A DNA stretch of 64,000 bases, taken from NCBI RefSeq assembly GCF_008033385.1, contig NZ_VOGY01000005.1:124001-188000 (forward strand), read 5' to 3'. Positions 1 to 8,817 of the stretch are shown piece by piece. Source of the stretch: Algibacter pacificus (GTDB lineage Bacteria; Bacteroidota; Bacteroidia; Flavobacteriales; Flavobacteriaceae). Both the position numbers and the translations under genes were made by a program. Below the pieces are notes generated by a model that had not been told where the DNA came from, made no database searches, and saw only the letters and a program-made list of their open reading frames with translations. Every line of letters starts with the position of its first letter. Position 1 is the first letter of the stretch.

Positions 1-1
1 T

Positions 2-12
2 GCTCGCACTAG
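2..12. repeat. 11-bp repeat next to palindromic element
   Basis: GCTCGCACTAG occurs here and again at 882-892, each time followed a few bases later by TAT. The second copy is the right flank of a perfect 15-nt palindrome at 872-886, so this is probably the cut end of a similar REP-like element at the window edge. Confidence 0.45.
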
Positions 13-69
13 TAGAGTATTTAAAGGTTTATTAATACAATACGTTGTTAGTCGTTGGTTTTTCTCGTT

Positions 70-546
70 CTAATAGTCAAGTTCTATTCCGAATTCACTC
101 GCTTTAAGAGATAGCGTTTTTATTTGTTCGAGATACTTTTCTTCAATTCCCATTTCATATATTCCGTTTACCGCATTGTCAAACATTTTTTCTATTGCCA
201 TGTAGTAATTGTCGTCCCAATATCCAAAATCGTCAATAATTTCTAAACAGCAACTTACATAATGTAATTCCAATTGAATATTTAGTTCTGTAATATTCAT
301 TTTGCGAACTGAGCGAATTATTTTTCGTGCTTCGGTTTCACGTAAAACCATATTCCTCCCATTTGGATAAATATATTTTTCAACTTCTTTTTTATATTTT
401 TCTGCCAACTTTTTTATATCACCTGTTGTGAATATATCTAAGTAGTTTTTAGCGTCAGGAATTTTTTTATATATCTCCGAAATCAGTTTAATGATTTCAG
501 TTTTTTCCATTTGGTTTAACTCCTTTTTTAACTCTCTAAGTGCCAT
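70..546 (-). CDS. DUF6155 family protein
   Basis: A 158-residue cytoplasmic protein with no signal peptide or membrane segment. It starts MALRELKKELNQMEKTEII, followed by a helical stretch with a YLDIF motif near residue 37, a conserved-looking TEARKIIRSVRK segment near residues 72-83 and an acidic DDFGYWDDNYY stretch. From memory this layout (LKKEL start, YKK-x-YLD, EARK, helical C-terminus) matches the DUF6155 family, whose function is unknown. It sits alone next to transposase debris and repeats, so it may be accessory. The family call is from recall, not a search. Confidence 0.65.
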   Translation of the reverse strand: MALRELKKELNQMEKTEIIKLISEIYKKIPDAKNYLDIFTTGDIKKLAEKYKKEVEKYIYPNGRNMVLRETEARKIIRSVRKMNITELNIQLELHYVSCCLEIIDDFGYWDDNYYMAIEKMFDNAVNGIYEMGIEEKYLEQIKTLSLKASEFGIELDY

Positions 547-627
547 ATTTAGCTCGGTTTTTCAGCTTGTTGGTAACCTGTTCAAGCAACTAATTTAGCA
601 AACAAAAACAGAATAGAAAATTCCTGT

Positions 628-654
628 GCTACCGCACGAATCCCTTCGTGTGGT
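628..654. repeat. REP-like hairpin, copy 1
   Basis: ACCGCACGAA and TTCGTGTGGT form a 10-bp stem (one G-T pair) around TCCC. The 21-nt block starting GCTACCGCACGAATCCC at 628-648 recurs exactly at 2201-2221. It overlaps the end of the transposase remnant, which suggests a RAYT/REP pair. Confidence 0.6.
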
Positions 655-784
655 ATATTCTAAAAATCACTATGTTTTCTAAAAGTCCTTTTTGATCTGT
701 ATAGTCAATAGGACTGCTATAAACTAATCCTTTATTTACTGGATTGTTATGTACATAATCTATTTTTTGTTGAATAACTTTATT
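629..784 (-). pseudogene. 3' remnant of REP-associated (Y1-type) transposase
   Basis: Translating the minus strand from 784 to the TAG at 629-631 gives an uninterrupted 51-residue tail containing QKIDYVHNNPVNKGLV, then DYTDQKGLLE, then HTKGFVR. The (K/Y)-I-D-Y-V-H-N-N-P-V-x-x-G-(L/F)-V motif is the hallmark C-terminus of IS200-like and REP-associated tyrosine transposases (Y1_Tnp). The catalytic HUH and tyrosine regions are missing: upstream the frame runs into a GC-rich hairpin and no long reading frame exists. The last codons run through a REP-like hairpin (631-654), as expected for a RAYT flanked by its own repeats. Confidence 0.75.
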
Positions 785-794
785 ACCTCGGCTA

Positions 795-815
795 GCGCAA
801 GCGTCTCGCTTGTGC
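795..815. repeat. GC-rich hairpin, REP-like
   Basis: GCGCAAGCG and CGCTTGTGC pair around a TCT loop, with one G-T pair. This is markedly more GC-rich than the surrounding AT-rich sequence and interrupts the region where the transposase body should be, so it is probably part of the same REP/RAYT debris. Confidence 0.5.
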
Positions 816-871
816 CGTTACCGTTTTGGTTATAATTGTTTCCTCATTCATTTTTTTCACTTAATTGGGTA

Positions 872-886
872 CGAGCGTGACGCTCG
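872..886. repeat. Perfect 15-nt palindrome, REP-like
   Basis: CGAGCGT-G-ACGCTCG is a perfect palindrome, followed by CACTAG. The flank GCTCGCACTAG is shared with bases 2-12. It lies just after the end of the DUF6602 gene on the minus strand and could also act as a transcript end. Confidence 0.5.
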
Positions 887-907
887 CACTAGCGGGGTAT
901 ACTGCCT

Positions 908-1738
908 TTATCCATTTTCTAATAACCCCTTGTTTATTTCAGCATTGTAAGTTGCAACAGGTTTTTCATTTTCGTTGTAATAATAATTTAGAACTGGTGT
1001 ACCAAATTTCTCTTCAGGTTGTGGAAATTTATTTAATTGAAGTAGGAAGGAAGCTAATGTTTTTTTCTTGTGTTCAATAAAATATAAACCTTCAAAACCA
1101 GGAAAGTCAATGTTGTAATTTTTTCTTGAATTATATAATATACCCCTTCCGTTTATAACTATTAAGTCGAATTGTTCTCTTTTAGTAATTTTATTTTCAA
1201 TGTAATAATTTCCTATATGTTTTATTAATGTCTCAATGTTAGAAAATGTTTTGTTAGCGAAAATTACAGAAGAAATTTGTTTACGAGAGATTTCTATTTC
1301 TTCAATGATTTTTTTTCCTAAAAGTTTGATATGGTCATCTTTTTTTCTTCTTAATTTTTTAACCGATTTAATTTGATCTAAACTTCTAAATAATTCATTT
1401 TTATTTGATAAGTCAGGTTTAACTTCGATTGCTGTATCAACTCCATCTGCAAAAATAAGAGAATATTTACTTTCATCTGTCACGGTATATGGATGACAAG
1501 GGTTAAGTAATATACAATCTATAGAGTTACTTCTCAATCCATAACTATCAATTATATTTCCTTTAGCAATTCTGTATGGAAAAGGAAAATAACGCTCTAG
1601 AAATTTTTTTACTGCAATTTCTCTTCTATCTGCTACTTCTTGTGAAGTTCCTCTACCTTCAATACTAGCTTTTTTAAAGAAATGGTTGATTTCTTCTGCT
1701 TCAAATTCTATTATTTTTAAGAAATCTTCTGAGTTCAT
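908..1738 (-). CDS. DUF6602 family protein, nuclease-like fold
   Basis: 276 residues from the start chosen here (MNSEDFLKI). The frame opens 17 codons earlier, but that extension (SYLFWLCNCCTQ) looks unlike the family and unlike a signal peptide. A conserved block reads IEGRGTSQEVADRREIAVKKF. It is followed by RIAKGNIIDSYG, SIDCILLNP and DTAIEVKPDLS. The Asp of SIDC and the E-x-K of IEVKP fit a PD-(D/E)xK-type nuclease core, and from recall this arrangement is DUF6602. Such proteins are common in accessory and defence loci. Substrate is unknown. It stands alone between REP-like sequences, with no recognisable partner. Confidence 0.65.
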   Translation of the reverse strand: MNSEDFLKIIEFEAEEINHFFKKASIEGRGTSQEVADRREIAVKKFLERYFPFPYRIAKGNIIDSYGLRSNSIDCILLNPCHPYTVTDESKYSLIFADGVDTAIEVKPDLSNKNELFRSLDQIKSVKKLRRKKDDHIKLLGKKIIEEIEISRKQISSVIFANKTFSNIETLIKHIGNYYIENKITKREQFDLIVINGRGILYNSRKNYNIDFPGFEGLYFIEHKKKTLASFLLQLNKFPQPEEKFGTPVLNYYYNENEKPVATYNAEINKGLLENG

Positions 1739-2012
1739 TTTTTTGGGTTGTGTACAACAGTTGCATAACCAAAATAAATAGCTATTCAATTCTAGTTATA
1801 TCATTCATGTATGCAATATATTACTTTTTAATTTGGAATTTAATGACTAAAAGCATCTGGTTGTTATTTTTTCGACTTCCTTTAAAAAGGAAATAAAGTT
1901 CAAAACCCGTAATTCTTGGCTTATCCGCAACTCTCTGAAAACCCAACACCTCAAGTTTAAATACACCTTCATTCCTCCTTTGTTTGTCTAAACCTCCATC
2001 TAAACAAAATAC

Positions 2013-2053
2013 ACTCGAACGAGAGACGAACAAAACTCGAACAAGACTCGAAC
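2013..2053. repeat. Phased direct repeats, 11-bp period, four copies
   Basis: ACTCGAAC occurs at 2013, 2035 and 2046, and a 6/8 copy (AGACGAAC) fills the gap at 2024, giving four units with exact 11-bp spacing. Period close to one helical turn suggests an array of binding sites on one DNA face. The array sits 25 bp from a second array with a different unit (2078-2124). Confidence 0.6.
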
Positions 2054-2077
2054 AAAACCCCTGTTTTTTTTGGAGTT

Positions 2078-2124
2078 GTGCCAAACTGTGCCAATGTGTG
2101 CCAAATTGTGCCAATCTGTGCCAT
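2078..2124. repeat. Iteron-like repeats, 10-bp period, five copies
   Basis: TGTGCCA begins at 2078, 2088, 2098, 2108 and 2118, an exact 10-bp period; the three bases after each copy vary (AAC, ATG, AAT, ATC, TGT). This looks like an iteron or arm-type integrase site array rather than coding sequence. No replication or integrase gene is visible nearby. Confidence 0.7.
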
Positions 2125-2200
2125 GTATTTGGATATTAATGATAAATGTTTTAGCTTCTTAGCGTATTAGCTCTAAAGGCTACAATATTATAAGGATTCC

Positions 2201-2221
2201 GCTACCGCACGAATCCCTTCG
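2201..2221. repeat. REP-like repeat, copy 2 (half-site)
   Basis: This is an exact copy of the 21-nt block at 628-648, but the second arm is cut short after TTCG. Together the two copies bracket the DUF6602 gene and the phased arrays. Confidence 0.6.
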
Positions 2222-2478
2222 AATAGTTCTTTTTAAAAACAACTTTGTTTTTTACATAAACACAACCATTACTTTTGGTCTAAAATTAGGTTCAGACTTA
2301 TATAAAAGTATCATAGCCATCAATAGTGCTGGTTTAAATATTAAACACAAGAAAACTATATAAAAAGGAGGCCATTACTATCCAAAACACGCATGCCTGC
2401 CAAATTGTAGCAGACGTTAAAAACATCACAAAATTGCTTATGTTGTAACAAAACCGCAAAAAGTTCCACTAACAATAG
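2222..2478. other. Intergenic stretch with no gene seen
   Basis: No supported reading frame, RNA or strong hairpin is visible between the REP-like copy and the promoter of the TerB/J-domain gene. Confidence 0.5.
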
Positions 2479-2486
2479 TATCTTTG
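2479..2486 (+). promoter_or_regulatory. -7 promoter box for the TerB/J-domain gene
   Basis: TATCTTTG matches the Bacteroidota consensus TAnnTTTG and lies 25 bp before the ATG at 2512. No clear -33 box was found at the expected spacing. Confidence 0.5.
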
Positions 2487-2511
2487 AAACATTAAAAATT
2501 AAGAATACTAC

Positions 2512-3291
2512 ATGAGTTTTACAAAATGGATAGGTGCCACTTTAGGTTGGTCGTTTGGTGGGCCAATAGGCGCTATAATAGGATTGGCATTAGGTAGCGT
2601 GGTAGATGCTATGTCCGATGGAAAAGGCAATCCTTTTTTAAATCAAGGGCAACCACAACAAAATCGCCGAACCACTTATAGTACCCGACCACAACAACGC
2701 CCACAAACCCAATCGGGCGATTTTGAAGTGAGTCTGCTTATTTTAGCTTCCATTGTTATTAAAGCCGATGGAAAACAAGACCAACGCGAACTGGATTTTG
2801 TGCGTATGCAATTTGTTAATATGTATGGAAAAGAACGTGCAAATTCGGCTTTTGCTCTTTTTAAAAATATTAATAAACAACGCAATATTTCTACACGTCA
2901 AGTGTGTTTGCAAATTAAGCAAATGATGGATCACCCATCTCGCTTGCAACTCATGCATTTTCTTTTCGGAATAGCTAAAGCCGATGGCGTAGTGTCTGAA
3001 CGTGAGGTGAATCAAATTTATACCATTGCGGGGTATTTAGGAATTAGTGCTCGTGATTACGAGAGTATAAAAGCGATGTTCTACGATAGTAGCGATAATG
3101 CGTACAAAGTGTTAGAGATTACTAAAGGTGCGAGCGTAGACGATATTAAAAAAGCTTACCGCAGCATGGTAAAAAAATACCACCCCGATAAGGTGCTTCA
3201 CTTAGGAGAAGAACACCAAAAAGGGGCTGAGGAGAAATTCCGACAAGTGCAAGCGGCTTACGAGAAAATACAAAATGAACGAGGGTTTTAA
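2512..3291 (+). CDS. TerB/J-domain protein (DjlA-like co-chaperone)
   Basis: 259 residues. The first 35 are hydrophobic and glycine-rich (GWSFGGPIGAIIGLALGS), probably a membrane-associated segment as in DjlA. A Gln/Arg-rich linker (about 45-68) leads into a TerB-like helical domain (about 70-185) with two related acidic motifs, KADGKQDQREL and KADGVVSEREV. The C-terminus (about 192-259) is a J domain with the HPD tripeptide at about 224-226. J proteins stimulate DnaK ATPase; DjlA-type proteins do so at the inner membrane. Monocistronic, with a TATCTTTG promoter box upstream. Confidence 0.88.
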   Translation: MSFTKWIGATLGWSFGGPIGAIIGLALGSVVDAMSDGKGNPFLNQGQPQQNRRTTYSTRPQQRPQTQSGDFEVSLLILASIVIKADGKQDQRELDFVRMQFVNMYGKERANSAFALFKNINKQRNISTRQVCLQIKQMMDHPSRLQLMHFLFGIAKADGVVSEREVNQIYTIAGYLGISARDYESIKAMFYDSSDNAYKVLEITKGASVDDIKKAYRSMVKKYHPDKVLHLGEEHQKGAEEKFRQVQAAYEKIQNERGF

Positions 3292-3412
3292 GTTTAGTTT
3301 TTTGTTGTCTAAATGTGTTAAAATAAATGGGCTTATTTTATTTAAAAACATTTGTTTATAAGGCTATTAAGTAATAAATTTATTGCGCTAAACTATTTTA
3401 AAATATTGCCTT

Positions 3413-3865
3413 ATGAAAAATATGTTCAATGAGAAAGAAACTCAAACTGTTGTAGATAGGATTAAGAAGTTGAACAGTGAAGCACAACCACTTTGGGGCA
3501 AAATGAGTGTCGATCAAATGCTTGCGCATTGTAACGTAACTTATGAAATGGTTTACGATAAAAAACACCCTAAACCAAATGCCTTTAAACGTTGGATGCT
3601 TAAAGCTATTGTAAAACCAATAGTTGTGGGCGATAAACCTTATAAAAAGAATAGCCGTACAGCACCCGAATTTATAATTACTGATACTAAAAATTTCGAA
3701 TTAGAAAAAAACAGATTGGTAGACTTTATTAATAGAACCCAACGCTTAGGTGCCGATCATTTTGAAAATAAAGCATCCCACTCCTTTGGACCTTTAACCA
3801 ATAAAGAATGGAATGTGATGTTTTACAAACATTTGGATCATCATTTAAACCAATTTGGCGTTTAA
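3413..3865 (+). CDS. DUF1569 domain protein (DinB-like four-helix fold)
   Basis: 150 residues, cytoplasmic. The N-terminus has LWGKMSVDQMLAHCNVTYE and the C-terminus FGPLTNKEW followed by HLDHHLNQFG. Together these give the spaced histidines of the DUF1569/DinB-superfamily helical bundle (metal-binding in relatives, not DinB polymerase). Substrate unknown; relatives may be thiol- or metal-dependent enzymes. Single gene convergent with the next one. The start ATG at 3413 gives the family's usual length. Confidence 0.75.
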   Translation: MKNMFNEKETQTVVDRIKKLNSEAQPLWGKMSVDQMLAHCNVTYEMVYDKKHPKPNAFKRWMLKAIVKPIVVGDKPYKKNSRTAPEFIITDTKNFELEKNRLVDFINRTQRLGADHFENKASHSFGPLTNKEWNVMFYKHLDHHLNQFGV

Positions 3866-4027
3866 CGAAATTTAAAAAAGTCTGTTGTGTTTTATTTTTT
3901 AGGTTGGACTTGTTGAAGTCGATAGGGTTTATCGGAATGTTAAAATAGGTCTACAGATTCAATATGACATAGAATTACACTTTTCAGAGGAGCTTTTTAC
4001 TTCAAAAACAACAGCCTTATATCTTCT

Positions 4028-5047
4028 TTATTCATTTTTAAAAACAACGGTAGATTTTGTATGGGTTACAGTTAAATTTACTGGTCGTCCTAAAATTAAA
4101 GCCCGATTATCTTTTTCGTGTCCCGCAGGCATATTAAATGCAATGGGGAAATTATAGTTACCTAAAACATCTAGAAATAATTGTTCAATAGATGTCCCCC
4201 AAGGTGTGGTGTTTTTTCTAACTCGAGTAATATCACCAATAATAACACCTTTACAGTTGTCAAAATACCCCGCGCGTTTTAAACTTTGCAACATACGATC
4301 TATGTGATATTTGTACTCGCCAATTTCTTCAATAAATAATATTTTTCCAGCAGTATTAATACTGGTGTTAGAGCCTAGCATAGTGTGTAACATGGTTAAA
4401 TTACCACCAACTAAAGGCGCTGTAACGCTACCTGGTTTGTTGTAAGTAGATCCTTTTAAAGTGTAATGTAAAGGTGTTCCAAAAATAGCATCTTTAAAGG
4501 TGGCTATGGTTTCCTTTATTTTACTTTCATCTTGAGGCAGGCTAACACACATCATGGCGTGAATACTTTCAATACCTTTATTATGAAACAGGTTGTGCAA
4601 AGCGGTAATGTCACTATAACCAATAAGCCATTTAGGCTGTTGTTTAAACTTGGTGAAATCTAACTTGTCTAAAATTCTAACAGCGCCGTAACCACCGCGA
4701 GCACACCAAATGGCGCTAATTTCAGGACGGTCTAAAGCGTTTTGGAAATCTTCACAGCGTTCATCATCGGTTCCTGCAAAATGATTCGCTTGACTAAACA
4801 CGTGTTTACCAACAACGGTGTGTAACCCCCAGCTTTTAAGTAAGGTTTTGGCGTGTTCTATCTCGTCAAATCGGTTTTTTAAAATACCCGAAGGTGCTAC
4901 AATGGCAACCGTGTCGCCAGCTTTTAAATAGGGTGGACGTATCAATGTTGAAGTATTTTTTAATGAAGGTTCTTGTGCCGAAACTGTTGTTTTTCCGAAG
5001 AAAAAAAGAGAACAAATTAATAAAGTTATTCGGGTAAATCGTGTCAT
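4028..5047 (-). CDS. LD-carboxypeptidase (peptidase S66)
   Basis: 339 residues from the start preferred here (MTRFTRITLL), which gives a clean signal peptide ending near TTVSAQ; the frame opens five codons earlier with a poorer leader. The mature part begins with IRPPYLKAGDTVAIVAPSG, the S66 N-terminal signature. The nucleophile serine lies in IGYSDITALHN, the glutamate in EEIGEYKYHIDR and the histidine in MPAGHEKDN, completing the Ser-Glu-His triad. The enzyme removes the terminal D-Ala from L,D-linked muropeptides during murein recycling. The signal peptide places it in the periplasm, as is usual for Bacteroidota homologues and unlike cytoplasmic E. coli LdcA. Confidence 0.9.
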   Translation of the reverse strand: MTRFTRITLLICSLFFFGKTTVSAQEPSLKNTSTLIRPPYLKAGDTVAIVAPSGILKNRFDEIEHAKTLLKSWGLHTVVGKHVFSQANHFAGTDDERCEDFQNALDRPEISAIWCARGGYGAVRILDKLDFTKFKQQPKWLIGYSDITALHNLFHNKGIESIHAMMCVSLPQDESKIKETIATFKDAIFGTPLHYTLKGSTYNKPGSVTAPLVGGNLTMLHTMLGSNTSINTAGKILFIEEIGEYKYHIDRMLQSLKRAGYFDNCKGVIIGDITRVRKNTTPWGTSIEQLFLDVLGNYNFPIAFNMPAGHEKDNRALILGRPVNLTVTHTKSTVVFKNE

Positions 5048-5111
5048 ATCGTAAAAGTACATTTTTTTTCTAAATAGGGCTTAAATTGATTACTTTTACG
5101 GCTTGAAAACG

Positions 5112-5206
5112 ACTTGTTATTCCGAGTGAAGTGCGGGGATTTGTTGAAATAGAACTTCTATTCATAAGATTGCCACAATCGTACTTCTTTCGCAATAACT
5201 TCATAA
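5112..5206. repeat. Degenerate intergenic repeat (REP/ITR-like)
   Basis: The stretch begins TTGTTATTCCGAGTGAAGTG and ends TTTCGCAATAACTTC, with AGATTGCCACAATCG inside. This resembles the TCATTCCGAG...GCAATGAC repeats scattered through many Bacteroidota genomes. It fills the gap between the divergent LD-carboxypeptidase and metG. Identification is from memory of such elements; no second copy lies in this window. Confidence 0.4.
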
Positions 5207-5222
5207 TATAATTTTTAAATTG

Positions 5223-7289
5223 ATGAACACACCAAAACGATATACCATAACCGCAGCTTTACCATACACTAATGGCTCCATACACATTGGGCATTTAGCA
5301 GGTGTTTATGTGCCAGCAGATATTTATGCCCGCTATTTACGCTTAACAGGAAACGACGTATTATTTGTTGGCGGAAGCGATGAACATGGTGTACCTATAA
5401 CGATTAAAGCAAAGAATGAAGGTGTAACGCCACAAGATATTGTAGATAAATATCATGCTATTATAAAAAAATCGTTTGAAGATTTTGGAATAACTTACGA
5501 TAATTATTCGCGTACCTCGGCTCCAATTCATCATGAAACGGCTTCGGAGTTTTTTAAAACTTTAGATGCTAAAGGGGAGTTTATTGAAGAAACGTCGGAA
5601 CAATTATATGATGCTGCTGCTAATCAATTTTTAGCAGATAGATTTGTCATAGGAACCTGCCCTAAATGTGGTAACGAAGAAAGTTATGGCGATCAATGTG
5701 AAAACTGTGGAACGAGCCATAATGCTACGGATTTAATTAATCCGAAATCGGCAATTACTGGTAATGTACCCACTTTAAAACAAACAAAACACTGGTATTT
5801 ACCATTAGATAAGCACGAAGCTTTTTTAAGAGCATGGATTCTTGAAGGGCATAAAAAAGATTGGAAACCTAATGTTTACGGACAATGTAAATCTTGGATC
5901 GACGATGGTTTACGCCCAAGAGCCGTAACCCGCGATTTAGATTGGGGCATTCCTGTACCTGCGGAAGGAGGCGAAGGTAAAGTGCTTTACGTTTGGTTCG
6001 ATGCGCCAATTGGTTACATATCATCTACCAAAGAATGGGCCGCCCGAGAAGGTAAAGATTGGGAACCGTATTGGAAAGATGAAGACACTAAATTAGTACA
6101 CTTTATAGGAAAAGATAATATTGTATTTCACTGTATTATATTCCCGGCCATGCTAAAAGCCGAAGGCTCGTTTATTTTACCGGATAATGTACCGGCAAAC
6201 GAGTTTTTAAATTTAGAAGGCAATAAATTATCAACCTCTAAAAACTGGGCCGTTTGGTTACCAGAATATTTAGAAGATTTCCCTGAGCAGCAAGATGTTT
6301 TACGTTACGTATTAACAGCAAATGCACCAGAAACTAAGGATAACGATTTTACTTGGAAAGATTTTCAGGCCAGAAATAATAATGAATTGGTTGCTATTTT
6401 TGGTAATTTCATTAACCGCGTTGTGGTTTTAACCAATAAATATTATGAAGGTGTGGTGCCAACTCCATCGGAATTTGCCCAGGTAGACGAAGAAACTTTA
6501 GCAACCTTAAAAGCATATCCAGATGTTATTGCAAGCTCGATAGAGCGTTACCGTTTTAGAGAAGCGAGCCAAGAAATGATGAATTTGGCACGTTTGGGTA
6601 ATAAATATTTAGCCGATGCGGAACCTTGGAAAGTGATTAAAGTAGATGCGGAGCGTACAAAAACTATTATGTATGTGGCCTTGCAAATCGCTTCGGCATT
6701 AGCGACTTTAAGTGAGCCCTTTTTACCGTTTACTTCAATTAAATTGAAAACTATATTAAACCATGCTGAGCTTGACGCTGAAACCACTTGGAATGAAATG
6801 ACTACAAAAAGCGTGTTACTTCCTGCTGGGCATAAAATAGGTAAAGCAGAACTGTTATTTTCTAAAGTTGAAGATGAAACCATACAAAAACAATTGGATA
6901 AATTGGAAGCGAGTAAAAAAGCAAACGAAGCTGCAAATAAAGAAGTAGAGCCTCAAAAAGAGACGATAACTTTTGATGATTTTACCAAACTCGATATGCG
7001 TGTTGGAACTATTATTGAAGCCGAAAAAATGCCGAAAGCTAAAAAGCTTTTAGTTTTAAAAGTAGATACTGGTATCGATGTGCGTACTATTGTTTCGGGT
7101 ATTGCCGAAAGTTTTAAACCTGAAGAGGTTGTTGGTAAAAAAGTAACCGTTTTGGTAAACTTAGCACCAAGAGCTTTACGTGGTGTAGAAAGCGAAGGTA
7201 TGATTTTAATGACCGAAAGTGAAGAAGGGAAATTGGTTTTTGTTAACCCAGATACAGATCATGTTGCTAATGGGTTGACGATAAGCTAG
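5223..7289 (+). CDS. metG: Methionyl-tRNA synthetase
   Basis: 688 residues from the ATG; a TTG one codon earlier is in frame but not needed. A class I synthetase: the HIGH motif is in SIHIGHLAG (about residue 21) and the KMSKS motif appears as KLSTSKNW. The zinc knuckle has two CxxC pairs, CPKC and CENC (about 145-165). After the anticodon-binding helices a charged linker leads to a C-terminal EMAP-II/Trbp111-like tRNA-binding domain (about 580-688, [16 protein letters not shown]). The enzyme charges initiator and elongator tRNA-Met. The next gene begins 2 bp downstream. Confidence 0.98.
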   Translation: MNTPKRYTITAALPYTNGSIHIGHLAGVYVPADIYARYLRLTGNDVLFVGGSDEHGVPITIKAKNEGVTPQDIVDKYHAIIKKSFEDFGITYDNYSRTSAPIHHETASEFFKTLDAKGEFIEETSEQLYDAAANQFLADRFVIGTCPKCGNEESYGDQCENCGTSHNATDLINPKSAITGNVPTLKQTKHWYLPLDKHEAFLRAWILEGHKKDWKPNVYGQCKSWIDDGLRPRAVTRDLDWGIPVPAEGGEGKVLYVWFDAPIGYISSTKEWAAREGKDWEPYWKDEDTKLVHFIGKDNIVFHCIIFPAMLKAEGSFILPDNVPANEFLNLEGNKLSTSKNWAVWLPEYLEDFPEQQDVLRYVLTANAPETKDNDFTWKDFQARNNNELVAIFGNFINRVVVLTNKYYEGVVPTPSEFAQVDEETLATLKAYPDVIASSIERYRFREASQEMMNLARLGNKYLADAEPWKVIKVDAERTKTIMYVALQIASALATLSEPFLPFTSIKLKTILNHAELDAETTWNEMTTKSVLLPAGHKIGKAELLFSKVEDETIQKQLDKLEASKKANEAANKEVEPQKETITFDDFTKLDMRVGTIIEAEKMPKAKKLLVLKVDTGIDVRTIVSGIAESFKPEEVVGKKVTVLVNLAPRALRGVESEGMILMTESEEGKLVFVNPDTDHVANGLTIS

Positions 7290-7291
7290 AC

Positions 7292-8749
7292 ATGAATAAA
7301 AAGATCTTTTTTTCTATTATATCTTTATTTTGTTGCCTTAGTAAACTACTAAGTCAGGATATTGTTTTGGAGCTAAAATCTGAACAAGAATCTAAGCGCC
7401 TTCAAAAATACACTTATTCCATTTCGAATAGTCTAAATAATGATTTAGCAATTTTCATTAGAGAGAAAAAGAATATTCAAGCGTATTTATTTGACAATAA
7501 TTTTAAAGTTAAATCTAATTTTCAATACATATCTTCAAAAAAGAAGAAGTATAATGTGTTGTTAGGAAATAAAATTAGCGGAGAAGAATATAGTTTATTA
7601 TACTCTAATTCTAATTACACTAAATTTTGCATTATTACTTTTAATTTCGGCTCTAAAACAACACGTGTTCAGGAGTTAGATTTTGTGTTTAATGATGATA
7701 CTTATCTTATAACAGTAAGCGATAATAATAACTTATACGTTTTAACAGCTACCGGAGATCAGGAAATTAGTATTAAAAAACTTAATGATGATTTTAGTTT
7801 AGAAGTTGTTAATAAGCAGGTTTTAGATTTAGATAAGAAACAAAAATTAAACTTAAATAAGTATTCTTATCTAGAAAATTGGACGGGTATATTCGCAGAA
7901 AAAGAAGCGAGTAATATATTTAAAATTGATAATAGAATACCTAATGCTATCGAGCAGGTTTCTAAAGACAATAAAATATACAAGCAAGGTGGTAATTTAT
8001 ATCTAACCTTTGATAATAAAACAGAATCGACATTGATGTATATTATTAATTTGTCCGATTTTTCAATTGAAAGAAAAGAATTTCCATACCCTAAAGGGAA
8101 ATTACAGGATTTTAAAAAACAAAATTCTTATTTTTTAGACAACGTATTATTTCAAATAGCAAGTTCTAATAAAGAAATGGCTTTACTTGCTACGTCTCTT
8201 GATGGTGATGTATTAAGATCTTATTACTTCAATAAAGAGACGCCGATAAATATTAAAAATTCGGCTATAATTCAAGATGGGAAAACCGCTTTGCCTTTTG
8301 TAACGACACGTGAATTTGAAGAAACATCTAAATTTCTTCGGAAAATTTCATCAGGAAAATTAGGTGTTTCTGGTTATAAAAAAGATAATTTTTATCACTT
8401 TATTATTGGTGGAGTAAAAGAGGTGTGGCAAGGAGGTGGTATGATGATGCCGATGACTACATCTACAACAATCACTTTACCTAACAATGTGCCTGTTGTT
8501 ATGTATAATCCTGTTTTTTCGAGTTTCAATTCGTATACAACGACCAAATCGACCTATTTTAAAACAAAATTAGATTTAGATTTCAATTATGTAAAGGGAG
8601 ATGTAAATGAAAATGTTTTCGAAAAAATAAAGCTATATAGTGATAGTCTTAAATATGTTTCGGCAGAAGATGTCTTTTTTCATAATAATAAGCTACTCTT
8701 TGGGTATTATGACTTAAAAAATGAAAATTATAAACTTGTAAGGTTCTAA
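7292..8749 (+). CDS. Secreted protein of unknown function
   Basis: 485 residues beginning with a signal peptide (MNKKIFFSIISLFCCLSKLLSQ). The mature part is rich in Asn, Lys, Ser and aromatic residues, with many short beta-prone segments, and resembles a beta-propeller-like or repeat-rich surface protein. I recognise no catalytic motif. A Met/Thr-rich patch (GGGMMMPMTTSTT) lies near residue 385. There is no T9SS sorting domain and no lipobox cysteine. It starts 2 bp after metG, so it is probably cotranscribed, although its base composition is noticeably more AT-rich than metG. Confidence 0.7.
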   Translation: MNKKIFFSIISLFCCLSKLLSQDIVLELKSEQESKRLQKYTYSISNSLNNDLAIFIREKKNIQAYLFDNNFKVKSNFQYISSKKKKYNVLLGNKISGEEYSLLYSNSNYTKFCIITFNFGSKTTRVQELDFVFNDDTYLITVSDNNNLYVLTATGDQEISIKKLNDDFSLEVVNKQVLDLDKKQKLNLNKYSYLENWTGIFAEKEASNIFKIDNRIPNAIEQVSKDNKIYKQGGNLYLTFDNKTESTLMYIINLSDFSIERKEFPYPKGKLQDFKKQNSYFLDNVLFQIASSNKEMALLATSLDGDVLRSYYFNKETPINIKNSAIIQDGKTALPFVTTREFEETSKFLRKISSGKLGVSGYKKDNFYHFIIGGVKEVWQGGGMMMPMTTSTTITLPNNVPVVMYNPVFSSFNSYTTTKSTYFKTKLDLDFNYVKGDVNENVFEKIKLYSDSLKYVSAEDVFFHNNKLLFGYYDLKNENYKLVRF

Positions 8750-8817
8750 GGTCGATTTAAAATTTATTTTAAAGACTTTAAAAGAATTTCTTAACTTTAC
8801 TAAAAACCAAAAAAACT

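Noticed and set aside
865-1080. 71-residue plus-strand frame
   Set aside because: It overlaps the DUF6602 gene antisense and has no protein-like features.
1821-2114. 97-residue minus-strand frame beginning MAQFGTHWHSLAQ
   Set aside because: Its N-terminus is simply the translation of the two phased repeat arrays; it has no promoter box or recognisable domain. Kept as repeat DNA.
2013-2124. Possible CRISPR array
   Set aside because: Units are only 7-8 bp with 10-11 bp period, far too short for CRISPR repeats and spacers, and no cas genes are near.
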